From assembly GCF_003691365.1 (NCBI RefSeq), contig NZ_CP033087.1, positions 448,501-512,500 of the forward strand: DNA of 64,000 bases, given 5' to 3'. Below are positions 61,095 through 64,000 of this stretch, in pieces. Numbering within the stretch: the stretch's first letter is position 1; each line of letters begins with the position of its first letter. The position numbers and the translations under genes were made by a program. The notes beneath the pieces are model-generated. The model had not been told where the DNA came from. It did not search any database and worked only from the letters and a program-made list of their open reading frames with translations. Source of the DNA: Commensalibacter melissae (lineage in GTDB: Bacteria > Pseudomonadota > Alphaproteobacteria > Acetobacterales > Acetobacteraceae).

Positions 61095-62353
61095 ATCAAA
61101 CTTTAAGTGCGGAATTGAAACGTGCTGTTTCTGCCTTGCAAAATGGGCAGATGATTTTGTTGGTTGATGATGAGGGACGTGAAAACGAAGGTGACCTAGT
61201 TGCTGCCGGGCAATTTGTTACGCCTGAGATCGTTAATTTTATGATTACGAATGCCAAAGGTTTACTTTGTATGCCTTTACAACGTGAGCTGGCGCAGAAA
61301 CTTCGTTTACCGTTAATGGTTCAACATAATACCTCACCACATGAGACAGCTTTTACAGTCTCTATAGAAGCAAAAGAGGGCATTACAACAGGTATTTCTG
61401 CTTCGGATCGTGCAAAAACCTTTGAAGTGGTTGCAAGGGATGACGTCACTGCGCAGGATATTATTTGTCCCGGTCATGTTTTCCCCTTAATTGCCGATCC
61501 TAATGGTGTTTTATCCAGAAATGGACATACGGAAGGCTCAATTGATCTATTAAAAATCGCTGGATTGAAGCCTATTGCCGCAATTTGTGAGATTGTAAAA
61601 GATGATGGATCAATGGCAAGAATGCCGGAGCTTCGTCAGTTTGCTGAAAAATATGGTATTCCAATCGTTACAATTGCTGAAATTATACGTTGGCGTGAAC
61701 TGTATGACGCGAAAAAATTGGATTCCGTATCTTCATTGGTGAAAGCGGGAACAAGAGCCCATTTACCCAATTGTTATGGTGGAGAGGATTTTAAGGTTCA
61801 GGCATTCATAGACTTGAAGGGTAACGAACATCTGGCCGTTATGAAAGGAGACTTTCCATTTTATCAAACCAATGAACAAATTCCCTTGGTTCGTCTGCAT
61901 TCAGAATGTTTGACAGGGGATGTGTTTGGTTCTTTGCGATGTGATTGCGGTCCCCAATTACATCAGGCCTTGAAAATGATTGGTGAATCCGAATGTGGTG
62001 TTCTGTTATATTTATGCGGTCATGAAGGCCGTGGAATAGGGCTTTTTAATAAGATTGAGGCTTACGCATTACAGGAAAAAGGGTTTGATACGGTCGAAGC
62101 GAATCATCAATTGGGTTTTTTGACTGATATGCGTGACTGGAAAGTTGCTGGTGCCATCTTAAGAAAACTTGGTATCAAATCTTTAAATTTAATGACGAAT
62201 AACAAGAGCAAGGTTGAAATGATAAAAAAACAGGGTTTTGAAATTCGTCATCGTGTTTCATTGGAAATTGATGCTAATCCTTTTAACAGTCAGTATTTAA
62301 AAACAAAACGAGATCGTATGGGGCATCTTTTAACCCATTTATCTGAAATATAA
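61076..62353 (+). CDS. ribBA: Bifunctional DHBP synthase / GTP cyclohydrolase II
   Basis: A 425-residue fusion. Residues 1-210 are 3,4-dihydroxy-2-butanone 4-phosphate synthase ([46 protein letters not shown]). Residues 215-425 are GTP cyclohydrolase II with the zinc cysteines in [18 protein letters not shown], and [20 protein letters not shown]. Many alphaproteobacterial RibBA proteins have lost the cyclohydrolase cysteines; here all three are present, so both activities are predicted. The start overlaps ribE by 19 bases. Confidence 0.95.
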   Translation: MSSSKVNQTLSAELKRAVSALQNGQMILLVDDEGRENEGDLVAAGQFVTPEIVNFMITNAKGLLCMPLQRELAQKLRLPLMVQHNTSPHETAFTVSIEAKEGITTGISASDRAKTFEVVARDDVTAQDIICPGHVFPLIADPNGVLSRNGHTEGSIDLLKIAGLKPIAAICEIVKDDGSMARMPELRQFAEKYGIPIVTIAEIIRWRELYDAKKLDSVSSLVKAGTRAHLPNCYGGEDFKVQAFIDLKGNEHLAVMKGDFPFYQTNEQIPLVRLHSECLTGDVFGSLRCDCGPQLHQALKMIGESECGVLLYLCGHEGRGIGLFNKIEAYALQEKGFDTVEANHQLGFLTDMRDWKVAGAILRKLGIKSLNLMTNNKSKVEMIKKQGFEIRHRVSLEIDANPFNSQYLKTKRDRMGHLLTHLSEI

Positions 62354-62394
62354 ATTTCAGTTAGAGTTTATAACTAGTGAATAAAGGTTTTTAC

Positions 62395-62871
62395 ATGATA
62401 AAACAAGCTCCTCAATCAATACAGAAATTTTCATTTTCCAAACCGCCACGGATTGCAATAGTGGTTAGTCGGTTTAATCAAATAGTAACGAATGGATTGT
62501 GTCAAGGGGCACAGGAATGGTTGTCTGAACATCAAATTCTTTTTTATCAAGAAGATTTATTTTATGTACCTGGAGCTTTTGAATTGCCTTTAATCGCACA
62601 AAAACTGGCCAAGTCAGGTAAATATGATGGTGTTGTATGTTTGGGATGTGTCATTAAGGGAGATACAGCGCATTTTGAATTTATCAGTCTGGGTGCAACT
62701 ATCGGATTGATGCAGGCCAGTTTGCATACAGAAGTTCCTATCAGTTTTGGTGTTTTAACCACTTATACTTCGGAACAGGCACAAATCCGTTCTGAAGAAA
62801 ATAAGGAGAATAAGGGTCGCGAGGCTGTAGCAGCCTGTATTGAAAGTTTGGCTTTATTACAAAAAATTTAA
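62395..62871 (+). CDS. ribH: 6,7-dimethyl-8-ribityllumazine synthase
   Basis: Condenses the pyrimidine and butanone phosphate intermediates to lumazine. About 158 residues. ATG 62395 is preceded by AAAGG 8 bases away; a GTG at 62377 is in frame but spans that site. Family motifs are SRFNQIVTNGL, VPGAFELPLIAQKL, CLGCVIKGDTAHFEFIS (with the catalytic His) and ISFGVLTTYTSEQA. It is the last gene of the riboflavin operon, 41 bases after ribBA. Confidence 0.94.
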   Translation: MIKQAPQSIQKFSFSKPPRIAIVVSRFNQIVTNGLCQGAQEWLSEHQILFYQEDLFYVPGAFELPLIAQKLAKSGKYDGVVCLGCVIKGDTAHFEFISLGATIGLMQASLHTEVPISFGVLTTYTSEQAQIRSEENKENKGREAVAACIESLALLQKI

Positions 62872-62891
62872 TTTTTTCAATCATTTAATTT

Positions 62892-62927
62892 TTTCTCGGT
62901 AATTGGCTTGATACAATTATCGAGAAA
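62892..62927 (+). other. Stem-loop after the rib operon
   Basis: A 14-base stem with one G-T pair (TTTCTCGGTAATTG / CAATTATCGAGAAA) and an 8-base loop, 21 bases after ribH. It is followed by A rather than T residues, so termination is uncertain; RNA end protection is possible. Confidence 0.5.
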
Positions 62928-63048
62928 GAAAAAAGCTGCACTTTTTATATATCAATTAAGAATAATTATTAATTGCATAACATTGATTATATTTTGAATG
63001 AATTTTTATTATTTTTGGGATTTAAATATATAAAAAAAAGGAGTAGTT

Positions 63049-63108
63049 ATGTTTTTCAGTTTTAAAAAAAATAAACTGCCAGAAGAATTCGTCATATGGA
63101 AGAGTTAA
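63049..63108 (+). CDS. 19-codon small ORF with strong ribosome-binding site
   Basis: The frame MFFSFKKNKLPEEFVIWKS is preceded by AAAAGGAGTAGTT, an excellent site at ideal spacing. It is followed 9 bases later by a terminator-like stem (AATTCAGAA at 63117-63125 with TTCTGAATT at 63152-63160, then CCTTTTTT). It could be a genuine small protein. The family is unknown; the signal-to-terminator layout is the main support. Confidence 0.5.
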   Translation: MFFSFKKNKLPEEFVIWKS

Positions 63109-63330
63109 TAATTTAAAATTCAGAATATTGAAATCAAATCATAATGAAAATTTCTGAATTGTTATTCCTTTTTTATAAGTTGTTACAAAATTGATTTATA
63201 TAATGGATGTTGAATGCTTTTAGATGAAAGCTATTTTCTTCTATTGTATCAATTAAAAGATATAACATATTTATAAATCTATAGAGTTTTGAATTCTTCT
63301 GTATTGTACGAAAAGGATGTGTTGCCGGAA

Positions 63331-64000
63331 TGGTTTCTGCATTGATTAGACGGATTGTTGAATTTTGCTCACGTCATGCATGGCTTGTTTTTATAGTTTA
63401 TCTGTTGCTGGCAATTGTATCTATTTTTGTAACAAGTAAGAAACTGGATATAACTACTGATACTACCAAGATGTTTTCCACGAAAATGCCTTGGAAGCAG
63501 CGATCGGACTGGATGGGAAAGAATTTCCCAAATCGAGAGGGAATTTTAGTTGCGATTATTGAGGCCAAAATTCCGGAAGAAAGGGAATTAAGTGCAGAAA
63601 TTCTTGTTAATCAGTTAAATCAGGATAAAAAACATTTTTATTTTGCTAGTTCACCAGAAAATAATCCTTTTCTTGTTAAAAACGGATTGATGTTCCTTGA
63701 TCCTCCAGTGTTGGATCAAACATTGAATACAATAATTCGTGCACAACCTTTTTTGAGTAGTCTTGCCGCGGATACTTCTGCACGAGGATTATTTGATACG
63801 TTGGGTATGGTTGTAGAAGGTATTAAGGAAAATCAGGTTGATCTGGAACAGTATAAAAATGAATTAAATGGATTTGCTAAAACATTAGAGAAAGCATCAC
63901 AAAGAGATTTTGAACCTTTTTCATGGGAGAAAAGTCTTTCTGGAGAACTTTCAAGTTTGGCTGGTCGATATCAAATCGTAGTGGCAAAACCAAAAATGGA
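63331..64000 (+). CDS. hpnN: HpnN-like RND/MMPL transporter, N-terminal part (cut by window edge)
   Basis: The frame is open from ATG 63331 to the end of the window (223 residues). The N-terminal basic start and span (RHAWLVFIVYLLLAIVSIFVT) are followed by LDITTDTTKMFSTKMPW and a long periplasmic domain (FPNREGILVAIIEA, NGLMFLDPP). This is the pattern of the hopanoid biosynthesis-associated RND transporter HpnN, which moves hopanoids to the outer membrane. AAAAGGATG lies about 13 bases upstream. The call is by N-terminal resemblance only; the rest of the protein is not in the window. Confidence 0.8.

Overview
The window is AT-rich bacterial chromosome, with many long intergenic stretches close to pure A/T. 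The gene set points to an alphaproteobacterium of the acetic acid bacteria (Acetobacteraceae). This rests on an HpnN-type hopanoid transporter at the right edge, a compact ribD-ribE-ribBA-ribH operon with a fused RibBA, ATP-type PEP carboxykinase, MetY and CCA-encoding tRNAs. The low GC suggests a host-associated, Commensalibacter-like lineage. The genus is an inference; nothing here proves it.

Layout. 1-2036: end of a thiamin thiazole operon (thiG partial, thiE, thiF). 2386-4414: minus-strand regulators (a short MarR protein with a tetranucleotide repeat upstream, and an XRE/S24 phage-type repressor with a dyad operator) and a flavin reductase. 4925-5873: a phage-like pair, ssb plus a small helical protein. 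6485-17317: host metabolism, comprising a GH32 sucrose/fructan hydrolase, pckA, metY, a VOC gene broken by one stop codon, tRNA-Tyr, rlmB, a GT61 glycosyltransferase, cysE, amtB and a small secreted protein. 17559-21633: a peptide-export locus on the minus strand (C39 peptidase ABC exporter, HlyD adaptor, glycine-rich double-glycine precursor). 21786-23993: class A acid phosphatase and a GlxA-type AraC regulator.

24453-56170 is a contractile-tailed (Mu/P2-like) prophage or phage-derived element, nearly all on the plus strand. Order: small-terminase-like protein, large terminase, DUF1073 portal, DUF2213 protein, cement protein, DUF2184 major capsid, DUF4054 connector, DUF3383 sheath, tube, tail chaperone with a -1 frameshift extension, tape measure, baseplate (plug, hub, spike, gpW/gp25, gpJ, gpI) and fibres. 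A GC-rich island (about 45.84-49.2 kb) covers the fibre adaptors and a collagen-like fibre carrying a perfect 270-bp tandem duplication; the fibre tip returns to AT-rich sequence. Small membrane proteins follow, then a 1022-residue fibre-like protein that carries a Sec signal peptide. No integrase, replication module or intact endolysin is recognisable. A second double-glycine peptide, His/Asn-rich and starting His-Gly-His after the predicted cleavage site, lies antisense between the two terminase genes. It is a plausible second cargo for the C39 exporter 4-7 kb away.

57058-64000 is host again: tRNA-Thr, orphan araB preceded by a small overlapping leader ORF, an FMN riboswitch, the overlapping rib operon, a 19-codon ORF with a strong ribosome-binding site, and the start of an HpnN-like transporter cut by the window edge.

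Strongest leads: the two-peptide double-glycine secretion system with a possible copper-binding peptide, the tail-chaperone frameshift, the signal-peptide fibre with distant 177-bp repeats, and the recombinogenic collagen-like fibre.
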